The notes below the pieces were generated by a model. That model was not told where the DNA came from and searched no databases. It worked only from the letters and a program-made list of their open reading frames with translations. This document shows, one piece after another, positions 11,815 through 23,915 of a stretch of 64,000 nucleotides of DNA. The position numbers and the translations under genes were made by a program. This stretch comes from Lepraria neglecta (lineage: Eukaryota > Ascomycota > Lecanoromycetes > Lecanorales > Stereocaulaceae): contig CM065648.1 in the NCBI GenBank assembly GCA_033220425.1, positions 3,162,001-3,226,000 on the forward strand, read 5' to 3'. The first letter of the stretch is position 1. Each line of letters starts with the position of its first letter.

Positions 11815-12416
11815 ATGGTGAGGAAGCTCAAGCATCATGAGCAGAAGCTCCTACGCAAAGTCGACTTCACAACTTGTAGGTCCCCACCTAGTAATCCCGC
11901 CATCCATCTCTGACTCCATCTCTAGATAAATCCGACGACAACCACCACGCCTCCGCCATATGTCGCCGCTACACGATCCAAAACCCGAACGACTACACGA
12001 AATACAACAAGATCTGCGGTTCCCTGCGTCAATTAGCCCACGCCCTTACCTCTCTCGAACCCACAGACCCAGTCCGCATCAAACACGAGAAGCTCATGCT
12101 GGAGAAACTCTACGATATGGGCATACTCTCCTCTACCACCAAACTATCAGAGGTCGAGCGGAAAGTAGGCGTATCACGTCTTGCTCGACGGCGATTGGGC
12201 GTGGTCATGACGAGGCTAGGCATGGCTGATAATGTCTCCGCGGCGATCAAGTTCATTGAGCAAGGACATGTGAGGGTGGGACCTGAGGTTGTCACAGATG
12301 GGGCTTTCTTGGTCACGAGGAATATGGAGGACTTTGTCACGTGGGTGGATAGTAGTAAGGTGAAGAGGAACATCCTGAAGTACAGGGAGAAACTGGATGA
12401 TTTCGATTTGCTGTAA
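11815..12416 (+). CDS. imp3: U3 snoRNP protein IMP3 (S4-domain)
   Basis: IMP3 binds U3 snoRNA with Mpp10 and Imp4 and helps U3 pair with pre-18S rRNA in the nucleolus. Exons 11815-11875 and 11926-12416 encode 183 residues, the same length I recall for yeast Imp3. It starts MVRKLKHHEQKLLRKVDF. Next come the YTIQNPNDYTKYNKICGSLR block and the S4 RNA-binding fold (KVGVSRLARRRLGVVMTRLG, AIKFIEQGHVRVGPEVVTD). It ends KREKLDDFDLL-like (..YREKLDDFDLL). The intron is 50 nt. Head-to-head with RSM18. Confidence 0.95.
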
Positions 12417-13290
12417 CGGTGTCTTGTGGAAAAGACATACGAATCATGCCTCTCAGTGGAGAATGCTGAAACGACCAAGTGCTGGGAGTTTCAAAGGGGC
12501 AACGGTGTGCGCTTGCAAATAACCGGTGAACTCGCAAGGGATTTTCGCTCTGAAGGGCCTTTATGAGGAAGCGAGCTAGACAGCGGTCCCAAGAGGTCTA
12601 GAAAGCTATCTTCGCTACGATATCTCCGCCAGATAGAAGAGCAACAGTTGCGAAAGCCAAGTGGATCTCGGGCAAGGATACTGATCCTGCGTCAGTGTTG
12701 TGGATTGATGAATCTTGGGCTATGTGGCATTATGCACAAGCTTGGGCAGATAAAGGCGATCAAGAGAGCAAACGTTTCTTGACAAGAATTTCAATAGTCA
12801 CAAGTATGTGGCTTATATCAAGCATTGAGACGGGTGTTATGTAGACGAGCAAGGTTGAAGCAATAGGTGCAATATGCGTGCGATAGCTGCTGTCATCAGT
12901 ACCAATGCACTAGGTTTCATAGGCGCTATTCCCAATCGAGGTTATGTTTTTACCTTTGTTGAACATCATAGTACTTCACTGCTCCCGCTGGGCCGTAAAT
13001 AAAGTCTTTTCTGCGTGTGTGGAGTTGGGAATCAGCGCTTTCTTGCTCAAACGGCCCACAGAATGGCAGAATTGCCGCTCAAATAAGCGTAGAGTTTGGC
13101 CACTTTTGCTCAGCAGAAGATCATAGAAACAAGGGTCGCAGATGTGATTTGGCTCGTCGAATACTTAACCTGCTTCGAGCTTCATAGGGTCTTTCTCTCC
13201 ACATCATTACATCAATCTTCCACAACCATCTACAACATACCTTTGATCTTCGAATCGCTTGTCTCATCCACGTCTTAGCTAGGGGAATCT
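12417..13290. other. Intergenic, no gene seen
   Basis: 874 bp between IMP3 and the next plus-strand gene. Only short overlapping open frames without recognisable motifs. Confidence 0.5.
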
Positions 13291-14073
13291 ATGACTATGG
13301 ATCCACCAAACCCTATCCCGCCGGTTATCCTCCAGTCCAACACGAGCTTCCAACATTGGGAGTTAAAGTCGTTTCGAAAACTGATGACTGACTGTGAGAG
13401 GACTTTCCCAAATTCAGGGAACTTCGACCCGGCAGTGATCTCAGAGGACTTTCGAGCTGGGTTTCCGGGGCCGCTGCCCGGCCTTCCTCTGCATACAGGA
13501 GCTCTTCAAGCGGAGGATCCGCGTATACCACTTTGGACACAATGTCAAGCCGAGGCAGCATCGATTGTGCAAGAAGCCAAAATTGACTTCACGGAGATCG
13601 GAACCTTCATGGTGAAGGGTCTCCATGAACCGCACGAAACGGAGGCAAACCCAACCATTCTTATTACGGTCAAAGATTCCACCGACAAAGCGCTCTGGAG
13701 GCCGACATTGAATGCTATTGGCCATATACTACATGTTCACGACGCTCTCGATCTCCACGTGATTATCATGGACCCAAAAGCCGAAGAATACAAATACGCC
13801 TTCGGCGGACCTATGGACCCTCGAGTAATCGAACTTTGGCCGAAGAAATTACGAGACCCTGTTCTTGAACTAGTTGAAGATTTCAGTTGGCTATCGGTTG
13901 GTGTCAGCAACTGGGGTCTCACGAAGCAGAATGCAAAACCGACTATCGTTATCATTGTAAAGGACAAGAAGCAAGCTCCTTGGGACGAGTTGACTCGGGA
14001 AATCCTTCAGATCTGTGCTGCTGGAGGTGCTCCGTACCTTGAAGTCGCTGTGGAGGAAGGAGAACTATTTTGA
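13291..14073 (+). CDS. Hypothetical protein with two internal alpha/beta repeats
   Basis: Single exon, 260 residues, no signal peptide and no membrane segment. I do not recognise a named family. The protein appears internally duplicated. One half contains FTEIGTFMVKGL..NPTILITVKDSTDKALW followed by a helix (LNAIGHIL) and a strand LDLHVIIMDP. The other contains FSWLSVGVSNWG..KPTIVIIVKDKKQAPW with helix ELTREILQIC and strand YLEVAVEEGE. The shared pattern is S/T-x-x-V, a short loop, a hydrophobic strand ending VKD, and a Trp. This suggests two copies of a small beta-alpha-beta unit. Two possible starts (codons 1 and 3) differ trivially. Confidence 0.75.
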   Translation: MTMDPPNPIPPVILQSNTSFQHWELKSFRKLMTDCERTFPNSGNFDPAVISEDFRAGFPGPLPGLPLHTGALQAEDPRIPLWTQCQAEAASIVQEAKIDFTEIGTFMVKGLHEPHETEANPTILITVKDSTDKALWRPTLNAIGHILHVHDALDLHVIIMDPKAEEYKYAFGGPMDPRVIELWPKKLRDPVLELVEDFSWLSVGVSNWGLTKQNAKPTIVIIVKDKKQAPWDELTREILQICAAGGAPYLEVAVEEGELF

Positions 14074-14994
14074 GATTGATTGATTGGAAAGTGAAGACAC
14101 ATACCTTTAAGACTGGAAAATAGGGGGATATCCATCAATGCAACAAATTCTCAATGCCATTTAAATGTTTTGAGCTAACATCCCTGCACTTAAGCACATT
14201 CCATTTGAGAACCTTGAAATTTTGAAATGCTCTAAGTGTAAATTCATGCTGCGACAAGCTGTTACTTCAGAGATAATACCCTCCACAAAGGTCTCGAAGC
14301 CCGGTTTCACTCATCCGAGCTTCAATATTGTCGAACTCAGACAACATTAATGTCATTAGTCTCGACATATTGTCAACTTGAGGTGTAGAAAAATCAAATG
14401 TAATCGATATCGTTTCGAAATGCCAAATTGTCTCGTGGCGGTCCCCATGATAGTCCTCCTGACATTTTCCTTTTGATGAAAACACCTGCCTTATTTGCGG
14501 CGTTTCAGCAATGGCTGGAATCTGGAGATAGATTCCTGAAGCTTATAGTTCAAGCTGTTTAGTCTTTTCTATAAGGGCCTGCCCCAGATCAACTCGCTTA
14601 GCGGTTGTAGTCCAGAAAGTTACTCTTACCCATCAAAGGAGCCTCACAGTTGTCAAGAGCAGGTCACTATTCTGTTAACGCTTTCAAGCTACTGCTTCTC
14701 TTGATTTTGTGATTTTTTACTGCTCTGCTAAGCTGGCTGAACATCAAATGTATGATAGCAGCATGGAAAGCCCTGCCGAGGACTAGTATCCATCAAGACT
14801 AGTCTTGTCGATCTATTTTCCGCTCTATTATCGTTGCGAGCTCGTTCAGCTACCTTGTCAATCTCGCATCTTACGGAACATTCTCTTGACAAGCGTTTTC
14901 CTTAGATTGTCTTCTCAAGCAAGTTCCTCACTAATAAGCCGACCCGGGACATCCTTCTTGTTACGACTTTCGATCAGGCTATAAGGCTGACAAT
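14074..14994. other. Intergenic, no gene seen
   Basis: 921 bp containing the promoter of the downstream Helo-like gene. No supportable coding segment. Confidence 0.5.
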
Positions 14995-17158
14995 ATGGAC
15001 GGCGTATCCAGCTCCTTTGCAGTTGTGTCTTTAGCCATTCAAATGGTACAGACAACTCAGAAAATCAGCAAATTCCTGCATGGCGTACGCGATGCACCGA
15101 AAGAGATCATCAAATTGACAGAGCTCCTGGATCAACTACACGGCACCTTGGACCATGTGAGGAATCTTCTTGAGCAACAGTACCTTATTTTGCGGCTGCC
15201 AGGCTCGCCTGTCTATATGATCAGGGAGCTAGAGAAATGCGAGAAGACAATAAAGCAGCTCGAGAGCCTTGTCAGTAAAGCGAAAGAATCGCTTGGCCAC
15301 CAACAACGTGTACAGAGGACCTGGGCCTCAATGAGGTTTGCCTTGGGTAAAGGCACTATTCAGGAATTACAAAACCAGGTTCGAGATGCGAAGACGGATT
15401 TAAATTTTGCTATGTTGAGTAACACATTGCAACTTCAGTATTATACTTTCAGTTCGGGATTGTGTAATTGATACTGATATTGGTCAGGATGCATCACATT
15501 CATCTCACTAGAAGTACCACGCACCAAGTGCCAACTGTGGATGAAGATGTGCGATTGCCCTCAAGATCAGTCCAGGTTTCAGGAGCAAATCAGAGCAAGG
15601 AGCTAAGCATGTTGTCCCATAATCCTAAGAAAGGTCTCCCTACCATTACGAAAGTAAAGAGAACAACTTGGTATTACGGACTTCTAGGAGCCGTGACGGT
15701 TGATACAGAGTCAAAATACATCCGCCAAGACGAAAAAGATGCTAAGAAGAGCCGAATAGCCATGTCCGAAAAGACAGTCATCTCCCTCACGCCGGCCTTC
15801 TTGAAACGACAGCTAGAAATCCGTCTCACGAACACCTTTAGCGGCATCACGAGGACAATCCAGACATATCCAATCTTGAAAAACTTCTGGGAATCTAGAG
15901 TCGACGGGTATATTGAGGTTGGCGACCTAGAAGGGCTACAATCTATGTTTTCTAGTGGCGAGTTATCTCCCTTTGTGTTGAATAAGCATGGTGAAGGTTT
16001 GCTCCATGTATGTACATTCACTCCCGTGCGAAGATACTTGGCTGATAGTCTGCAGCTCGCGGGAAAGTACCAACGACCGGAAATATGCTCCTTTCTAATA
16101 CAATTGGGTGTCAGCCCTGACCGTGCGTCAGACTATGGATTGTAAGCAGATCATTGATGTGAAATAGGATCATGTTGCTGAGTGTTTCCGCTAGAAAAGC
16201 TTTGCACTCTACTGTAATTGCACGGAATTTTGATGGATCGCCGAAAGGCATTGTCGATACTTTGAGGGTTATTGCACAGGCTCAGGATGACATCACAATA
16301 GATGACGTAAGAGTACTCATCTTCTATTGTGTTGTATACGACAAAGTCCCTCCAGAAGGTGTAGATTTTATCCTTTCGCAGGAATCAATCCATTACCATA
16401 TTAGTCAAGGGGCCGAAGATGACATAACCATCCCTATTCTAGCTGTGATTTTGCCAAGTTTGGCATGGAATCCTTTGAGATGGGAGCCTCTGGTTCGAAA
16501 AATTGTTCGCACAGGAGCCGACCTTCACGCCCGAGTCCCTCGACGAAAGGCGGATCTTCGAAAGCCAGATACTTATGGAAGACTTCCACGCAGTGCATAC
16601 AGTACACCACTAGAAGAGCTTTTCCAATCGACGTATACACCGTTTGAGGCCAGAGCAGCAGCCGGTAGTTGGCTGCGACTACTTGCGAGCGAAGGTCAAG
16701 ATGCTAAGACCTACCTCGAGAAAGAGATGGACTTGCATGCTATGGATGGATATTTCACTTGGCATCGCTACGCTCCCCTGGGGTTCTCACAATCCCGTAT
16801 ACTTCGATTTGACTTGGGAAAATGTCCCAGCGTCTGGTGGGATTGGTACATTGACCCATCAGATTCTTCCTGTGAACTACGTCGAGAGTTTGACCACATA
16901 GTCATGCTAGATCTAGACTACTTGTCTCAGTTAACAATGTGGGAAAGAATGTGGCCGTATGAGTATCAAAAATGGTGTGACAACCGTGCGTCTTCTGACC
17001 AACACTACTGTTTGGGAGAGAGGCTAGAGTGGACGCGCATCAACACGCTCGCTCAAGATCGCGCCAACAGACGTATGAAGAATAAAGCAGCCAAAGTAGC
17101 CCGAGCTCAAGGCCTGAAGAAGAATCGATCTCGAATGCCTGGTGCATGGCCGGCATGA
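14995..17158 (+). CDS. Helo-like N-terminal domain / ankyrin-type protein
   Basis: Exons 14995-15461, 15512-16007, 16056-16141 and 16195-17158 give 670 residues in one frame. The first ~150 residues (MDGVSSSFAVVSLAIQMVQT.., then helices with heptad Leu) match the fungal N-terminal helical domain found on STAND/NLR-like proteins. A charged linker follows. Residues around 260-350 contain an ankyrin-like stretch (GDLEGLQSMFSSGELSPFVLNKHGEGLLH, then KYQRPEICSFLIQLGVSPD). The C-terminal ~320 residues are Trp/Arg-rich and end in a basic tail. There is no P-loop NTPase. Introns are 48-53 nt, and the second (48 nt) reads through in frame. Role inferred: immune-like signalling or an orphan effector. 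Domain naming is from memory. Confidence 0.75.
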
Positions 17159-18441
17159 TCCATCAGGCCCAGTATACCTCTCGGCTAGGCCTCGCATTCT
17201 TGGAAAGACGGGAAGGGGACGGGTGGAGTTTCCATTTCGATCCATTCCAACGGCACTTTGCGCGGCACAGGGAAGAAATAAGGGGGGTCTGGTGAGCTTG
17301 GCAGGAGCTCTAGGGGTCAAAACTTGGAGGAATTGAGCGAAGTCCAATCCGTTTGGTCCAATTCGTGCGGGCGTCATCGGCGTGAGACAATCGAATCGTT
17401 CATGATCTATGGAGTAAGGATGTTGCCAAGGGTTGGGAGTTTTTTGAGGAAATGACAGCGTTTAGTGGAGCTACACTCACGAATTATCATTGGAAATGTA
17501 CTTAAAAAACATTTTACACCGTAACCTCAAAAAGAGCCCTCATGACCTCGGAACATTGCAGTCATGCTTGATTATTGACGATAGCATCAAAAATAGTCTC
17601 ATAAATACCGTCATATCTATAATACGAGAACGGAGAATGAGTCGTGCAAATCTGAAGGTCCTAGCGGCAAGAATCTCAAGTCTTCCAGTCCCACTGAGCG
17701 AAAAGAAAAGGTTCGAGGAAAGGAAAGACTAATGAAATGTCAAGACGTAGAGATCAAAGCCTCGAGTACGTTAATATGATATTTGAGGGACAGAGATCTG
17801 GAGACTTTCTCAGCGAGCTAAGGTCTCTCTATGCCCGACTCTACGCTCCAGTCCCACATGCGTCGCTATCGAGCTAGACGCACATCTCCCTCATTTCTCT
17901 AGACCATCTCCTCCTCATTCCCCAACGTATCCTTCAGCCTATCTCCAATGACCTATGCCCCGTCGAGCACAACTAATCCGCTTTTCTTTGCGTCCCTGGG
18001 CACAGGCACGAATCGTCGCTTGAGCTTGCATCCCTCGAAATAGATCGCTTCACGTGAGCTTGTGGGGAAAGCTCCGGAAGAGCGGTGATATGACTCTCTT
18101 TATGTCGCCTCTTAAGCCATTCCAGATTGCACTTTCTAGATCTCGCAAGGGGTCTGAAAGTCATTGAGCAGGGCATAGTGAAGGTGCCGACATCCACTTT
18201 TCAGACGTTTGCGCCCCATAGTAACACCGATGCAGACCTAGTCGCCTTTTGCAGAAGCTTCCTTCCCCAAGGTGACTTGTATTTCAACGGACACTAGCAC
18301 AGAATGTTTCCATCTTCGCTCGCCCTGTGCTATATACCTCATCAGGATGGAGTCCTTGTTGCTGCCAGGTATCTTCAGCCTATGAAACCATCGCTTCCGT
18401 TCTGAGTAAGGGATTGACCATGATGACACAGAGTCTAGAGC
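17159..18441. other. Intergenic, no gene seen
   Basis: 1.28 kb. Short frames on both strands (for example 17490-17732 + and 18238-18429 -) lack any motif I can support. Confidence 0.5.
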
Positions 18442-20908
18442 TCAGGCTTCAACATCGCGACCAATAGCGCCAATCTCGAAGAACGCTTCCTTTGGCAGGT
18501 AGTCTTGCTCTTCGCCATTATCATCTAATCTCACAAGTGTGTACGTGCTAAACTTGAGAAGGTCCTCGTAAGCCTCCGGGTAAGCTTTCCAGGCCCATTC
18601 TTTGACCTTCTGTTTGTTAGCGGGGCCTGGTATGGCGTTGTAGAAAGTTCCCAGCCTATCGTAGTCAGTGGACACTTCTAGGAGAATGAGATGGGAAGAC
18701 GTACATCAACGCATCTGGCTTATACCTCACTTCCCTCTCAGCATCATCAATAAGCTTAACACACTTATCAAAGAGGTTATGCCCCGCAAAAGCACCCACA
18801 TACGCCGCATAAATCTCCCTCGTGACCTCAATCTCAAACTTCTTGAGCTTTCCCCAGATGTCCTGCGCTACTCCTTCCCCGAATGGCGCCTTCTCACATG
18901 CCCTCAGGGCAATCCGGATGCTTGAATAGCTTGGCCCTTCTCTCGAGTGCATGATGTCGTCCCAGTAACTTAGTGCATGGCTTGACCTGCCACATTGGCT
19001 GTACGCAAGCATGAGAGCATTGTAGAGCTGTGTGTTGGGTTCGATTGCGCTGTCCAGCTTCACCATGTTGTGCACGGTCTCGAGAGACTCGTTGTCGCCG
19101 GCACGGGCGATACCTGAAAGGCATTGGGCGTAGGTTGAGACGGTAGGGCGGAGTGACTTTATTTGCTGCTGGCGCATGTGGCCGAAGACGTGGGTGGCCA
19201 TATCGGAGCGATTGCGGCTGAAGAAATTCTTCATTAGAGTCGTCCGAGTAGATATGTCGGTCTCGGTGAATGTTTGGCGGAGGATGTTGTAGGTTTCCCA
19301 TGCTCGCGGAGTAGGAGTTGAGGGATCCAAGCATTGTTGTAGAAGAATATCGCGAACAGCAGCACGTTGCTCGTTGCCGTATTGGAAGGCATGTGTGTTC
19401 AAGAGATCGACTAGGTCATCCATTTCGCCGCGTTCGAGATGGATCTTTGCCAGGGCGCCGACAGTATCTGCTTCGAAGCGTGCTTTGCGTTCACTCAAGT
19501 CTTCGACAAGACCCATAATGGCATCGTAATTCTGACGTTTCTCGGCGGCGAGAGCAACAAGAAGCTTGTTGATGAGAGGTAGGTCCTCGTTCTCGGACAC
19601 TTCTTCACCTTGAAGACGGGCATAAGCCGTCCTAGCGCCACCAAGGTCACCGACCTTGATTCTGTATTCCATTTGTAGGAGGTACGTCCGTGCATTCGGT
19701 TGGAAGCCCAATTTCTGACCCAACGCTACATATCGCTCAGCCGTGTACGGATCGTTTCTTGAATTCGCAAGTTCTATTAGGCCATTGATAGCATTCATGT
19801 CCGGATGCAAGTCGATTCCTTTCTCCTCACCCTGCCGGACCATGATCTGCATCATCCTTTCAATCTCATCAACGCTTTTACCCTTGGCCGCCGCCCACTG
19901 AAAGATGATATTCCACGACTTCTCATCCTCTGGATTCTTTTCAAGCATTGACTTGAAGATTGTATCTCCCCACTCGAACTCATTTTGCTTAATGCATAGC
20001 TTAAGCACAGCCTTGTTGGTATACACTGTGGGAAATTGACCGAATGCAATGGGATGCTGGAACCACTTCTTTGTCCTTTCCATATCGCCTCGCACCTGTG
20101 CATAATAGATAGTGACCACTTGGTGCAGCTTATTGTCGAACGGGACGTTGCGTTTTTGCATAATCTCAAGGGTCCTCTGTATCTCTTCGTCCTTATTTTC
20201 CCAAGTAAGCCCTCTGAGTACTGAGGACCAGGGTAATGACGTCGCAAGCTTCATGTCGTTATCCCAGTGCTTTTCAACCAGGTCCCGGGCATAGAGGGCA
20301 TCGCCGGAATGAGACATGGCCCGTATGAATGGCACAAGATCTTTCTCCAGGGGGACCAATTCCTCTTTATTATCTGCAGAATCCTCCCTTCTCTTCTGCA
20401 ACTCCTCAAACAGTAACCTCGCGAGTTTATTATGGCTCTTGGAATGGCAATCTTGAGAAAGCCGTAGAGCCCCTAAAGCCATCCGCAATTCCTCGCTAGT
20501 TAGCCAGAACCCTTCCACGTCATTCTGTGTCTTCCGCAAATGCTCGAAAGTCGTGACAGCGTGTTGGGCTTGTACATCCTCCACTAGCAACAAATTCCTC
20601 TGCTTTGACTGGAAGAAGTCGACGAATGCTTGAGCCAACTCCTCCGGTGGTGGTGTCCGTTCTCCTCTGCTTAGTCTAGCCTTCAGCTCGAGCATTTGTT
20701 CGAATCCAGGCTCGTAATTGATTGGCTTCGGCTGTCGTTTAGGCTTACGGGAGAAGCCAAAGAGGGTTCGTTTCGGTATTGTAGGGAGAGTTGGAGTGCG
20801 CTGGGCCCGTAGGCAATGTACGGCTGGCGTTACCCAACATCGCGTACAGGAATGAAGCTCATTGTGTACCATCAGGCGGAAGACTCGCCGTGTAAGAAGA
20901 GACCGCAT
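18442..20908 (-). CDS. Mitochondrial pentatricopeptide-repeat protein, CIA84-like
   Basis: Two exons (18705-20908, then 18442-18655) joined by a 49-nt intron with a CTGAC branch point encode 805 residues. The N-terminus is basic with a presequence-like region (MRSLLTRRVFRLMVHNE.. then RTLFGFSRKPKRQPKP). Most of the rest is helix-turn-helix PPR-type sequence, for example PNTQLYNALMLAYSQCGRSS, RPTVSTYAQCLSGIARAG and FPTVYTNKAVLKLCIKQNEF. The family resemblance is to the fungal complex I intermediate-associated protein CIA84, a matrix assembly factor for the membrane arm of complex I; that assignment is from memory and less certain than the PPR call. The second exon supplies the conserved end GTFYNAIPGPANKQKVKEW. 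Confidence 0.75.
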
Positions 20909-21714
20909 GGTGGCTCAATTGGCGGCCCTCTAATGGTAAAGGACTGCATCAATTAGCGATGGCGAGAGGCCAGGGATGGCGGTGACAGGAGCTCACAAAA
21001 CAGTGGGAGAAGCTGAATACAACATGAGGGAACGACAACTAATTGACACAACGGTAAATATACACAGAACGGGCAGGGTGGGAGTGAGTGGAATAAAAGC
21101 GATGTCCAAGAAGCTCGAGAAGGTGTGCATGTCGAGCGCGTTAGTGGCGGCTCTTGGCCCGGCTTTAATTCCGCTATAAATCTTGGCATAAAATGAAGAC
21201 AACCCTAAGCGTATCGATTAAAATTCTGCATTGACTTATTACCATAATGTTGCCTAAGGCGCGCGAAAAGGATACCATAATATAGCAGCTATGCCCTGAC
21301 CAGTTTGCATTCCTCGTACATTTACTGCGCGGACAGTTAGGTTTAAGCTCTCTAATCGCTTTCTGTATTGTATGGACACTGTCAGAGATATTTAAAACTC
21401 AGGCTTTCTCGAGTTCTTCCTTGAAACACTTCGACAGCACCAATTCGAGCAAGACATTGCAGATATCATCAAACAATTTTATTAGTAGAAAAAAAATAGC
21501 ACGATCAAACTAAATCAATTTCCTCGAAGATTGCCTTCTTAGACTTCTTCATCCACTCTTCTTTGAGTTCTTTGTGTTTCGAGCGCTTGCTCTCTGTTCC
21601 AGCCCGCGAAGGTTCTTCAGGTCCCAAATATTCGTATCGATCCGTTTCTGTGAAATGTACATAGCATTTCCCCACGACTATATACTTCCTCCTACTCCTA
21701 TCTCCGTCTCCATT
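20909..21714. other. Intergenic, no gene seen
   Basis: About 800 bp between the PPR gene start and the end of the second HET relic. AT-rich patches, with no recognisable coding segment. Confidence 0.5.
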
Positions 21715-22066
21715 TCATCCCACCTCCCTCAAAACCACCGGCTCCGAACACCCCATCAAATTAAAAAGCATATCCCCTTTCTCCGCACGCTCATCAACCA
21801 TACCAAGAAAGCCGTTTTCTGCCACAATCAACTTCTTCCCAGGCTCCACCAAATGCGTCATATCATCCCAGAGTATTTTTGATTTTTTGATATGTTGACG
21901 GTAGTCGGCATGTAAGAGTATTATTAAACATAGGAAAATACACACGCAGCAGGATATCAAGGTGAAGCAAAGAAGCACCGTGGAAAAGTGTCCGGTGTTC
22001 AAGAGCATGATCGTGGTTATGGGGGGGCAAAAAGTGACGAGAATCAGGAGGATCATGAATGGTATG

Positions 22067-22102
22067 TCTAGGAGAGAATCTAGGAGAGAATCTAGGAGAG
22101 AA
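22067..22102. repeat. 12-bp tandem repeat, 3 copies
   Basis: TCTAGGAGAGAA is repeated three times head to tail inside the HET relic. On the minus strand it reads as a repeated Asp-Ser-Leu-Leu unit and keeps the frame. Confidence 0.9.
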
Positions 22103-22548
22103 TCTACTACCCGCATAAGGTAGGAGTCCTGCTCTTTGGTCCATCCTTCCAAAGTCTTCCCGTGGATTGGCAACGTTGCGTTGATCTCTAACCACTGGGA
22201 GAAAATCCTCTTAGAATGTAGTTTGGAGTTTTTTACATCGATGGATTCTGGGTTGAATTGAGAAGGTTGGATTTTTGGAATCACACATCGAAGGCAGAAG
22301 GTGTGCCAGATGACGCGCGTATTAGAGACCAAGGCTACCGGACTCCATTTGTGGTCTTCGAAATAGACATGCTGGTGGTGCTGGCTTTGTGGGTCGAGGG
22401 TAAGGCAAGAGAGAAGTGCTGTGAGGACTTGGTAGCTGGTATAGTAGATTGGAGTTGGCGAGTCTGAGAACGACACTGAACTGGTAGATTGGCTCGGATA
22501 AAGCGAAGCAACACCCATTGGATTTGTGGTTGAGCTCATACTAACGAT

Positions 22549-22580
22549 CCTACTAATATTGATTCCTACTAATATTGATT
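22549..22580. repeat. 16-bp perfect tandem duplication
   Basis: CCTACTAATATTGATT occurs twice in direct succession. Its length is not a multiple of three, and it separates two otherwise compatible reading frames of the HET relic. Confidence 0.95.
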
Positions 22581-23134
22581 CCCTGAACTCGAAGGACCTT
22601 CCCATCTCCTAGTGGGAGATTTCGGCCTATTGAATCGCCCAAGCAAAATCGCGCTTCGGCTCTTTTCTCGGTAAGATCGTAAGCCTGTGAGGGTAGATTC
22701 CCACTTAGCCAGTCAGGAGCCCAAGATGGAGACACTTCTGAGCCAGTCCGATTGATCAAAATGAAATCAAGGTATTTATGCTTCCTAATTAGAGCCCTTG
22801 TCAAGTTCATCACAATTGTTTCGACAGGCTGGAAGTAATTCGGAGTAGGGACCAGCTCTGATCCATCGTGGCAAAGACCGAGCAAAGAGAAGATCGGATC
22901 CGTGGACTCAAACTCTTGGCTCAGTCCAATAGCTTGGCAGAGCGAGGGTTTGGCATCTTCCTGATAAGAGTGGCGGAACTTTGTAGTAGTTTTGCACCAT
23001 GGATATGCCCTTTCTGTACCTAAGTCCCAGTAGCAAGACTCTCGGCATCGACTAATCGCTCGGTCCATTTCATCGAGAGTAATAGCTGCGTCGTCGCATA
23101 ATACTACATGTCGATGGGTCACAGACGTCGACAT

Positions 23135-23915
23135 GAGAATGGTTGGCGTGCATGTAATCTCAGGTGCATTGGGTGGGGTTTGAAGTTCACCTCTGGTATG
23201 CCAATCTTAGTGTTGATATGATAAGCACTGTTGATGTGTTCTGCCTCCAGCTCTGGGCGCGAGTTGTTGCCCGGGCCTCCTAAGCTCGGTGTCGCAAGAA
23301 TAGATTGCAATGTGGGGCACCAACCGGCCAAAGAAGAGGATATCATTATGCAACCAGTAAGGCCTGAGAATGGGTTAAAGCAGAGACATGTTGTTTTGAG
23401 CAGGTCTAATTCAACGCCGAGGAAGCCTAGGGAAAGCGCGCCCGAATCCCCGAGAAATTAGCGGTTGCGTTCAGATTGAAACGTTGAACGAAAAGTATCT
23501 AAGTTACGGGCTCCCAGCTCGGCCCTGGTCGAAAAGAGGTCCGAGCTGGTTGAGGCTTCGAGGCGGGTCGAAAATTTTGTTTTCCACCTAGGACGAGCGC
23601 TGAGCATATGCTAAGCATCGGCGTTCCTGACCCAAACTGAGCCCGGAGTTTTACTAGAATTATCCTGGAGTATATGCTAAGTCCATGCTCAGCATACACT
23701 AAGCATATACGGATTAAAACCCCCAAAGGAACCCTGAGATAATTAGGTTCTAGGGGTACCGACTTCTATGTTGAAAATGCTAATCTCAATCCACGCTATG
23801 CAAACAACTAATTGAATCATCTCATGCCATGTCGTAAGCTTGCACAAATAACACCCACCTCATGGCGGGGAAATTACCGAACTCTCAACGGGCACCCTTA
23901 ACGAAATAGATTACC
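23135..23915. other. Intergenic, short repeated motif
   Basis: Upstream of the truncated HET relic, where its N-terminal coding half would be expected but is absent. A short motif around AGCATATGCTAAGCAT recurs with variation between about 23600 and 23713. No gene is supported. Confidence 0.45.

Larger units (their letters stand above)
21715..23134 (-). pseudogene. HET-type gene, 5'-truncated and frameshifted, with a membrane segment
   Basis: Only the post-core part of a HET-like protein is present. There is a segment RHVVLCDDAAITLDEMD.., then the typical SLLGLCHDGSEL and SPSWAPDWLSG blocks, and at the far end KKLIVAENGFLGMVDERAEKGDMLFNLMGCSEPVVLRE, which closely follows the usual HET C-terminus. 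The N-terminal HET core motifs (WG.., WIDALC..) are missing upstream. The reading frame breaks at an exact 16-bp tandem duplication (22549-22580). With one copy, the frames at either side are continuous. Between the two conserved blocks lies a strongly hydrophobic stretch (PFMILLILVTFCPPITTIML and a second helix), unusual for this family. Confidence 0.75.

Noticed and set aside
22067-22102. 12-bp triplicate considered as a CRISPR-like or regulatory array
   Set aside because: Direct tandem copies without spacers inside a coding relic; simple slippage explains it.
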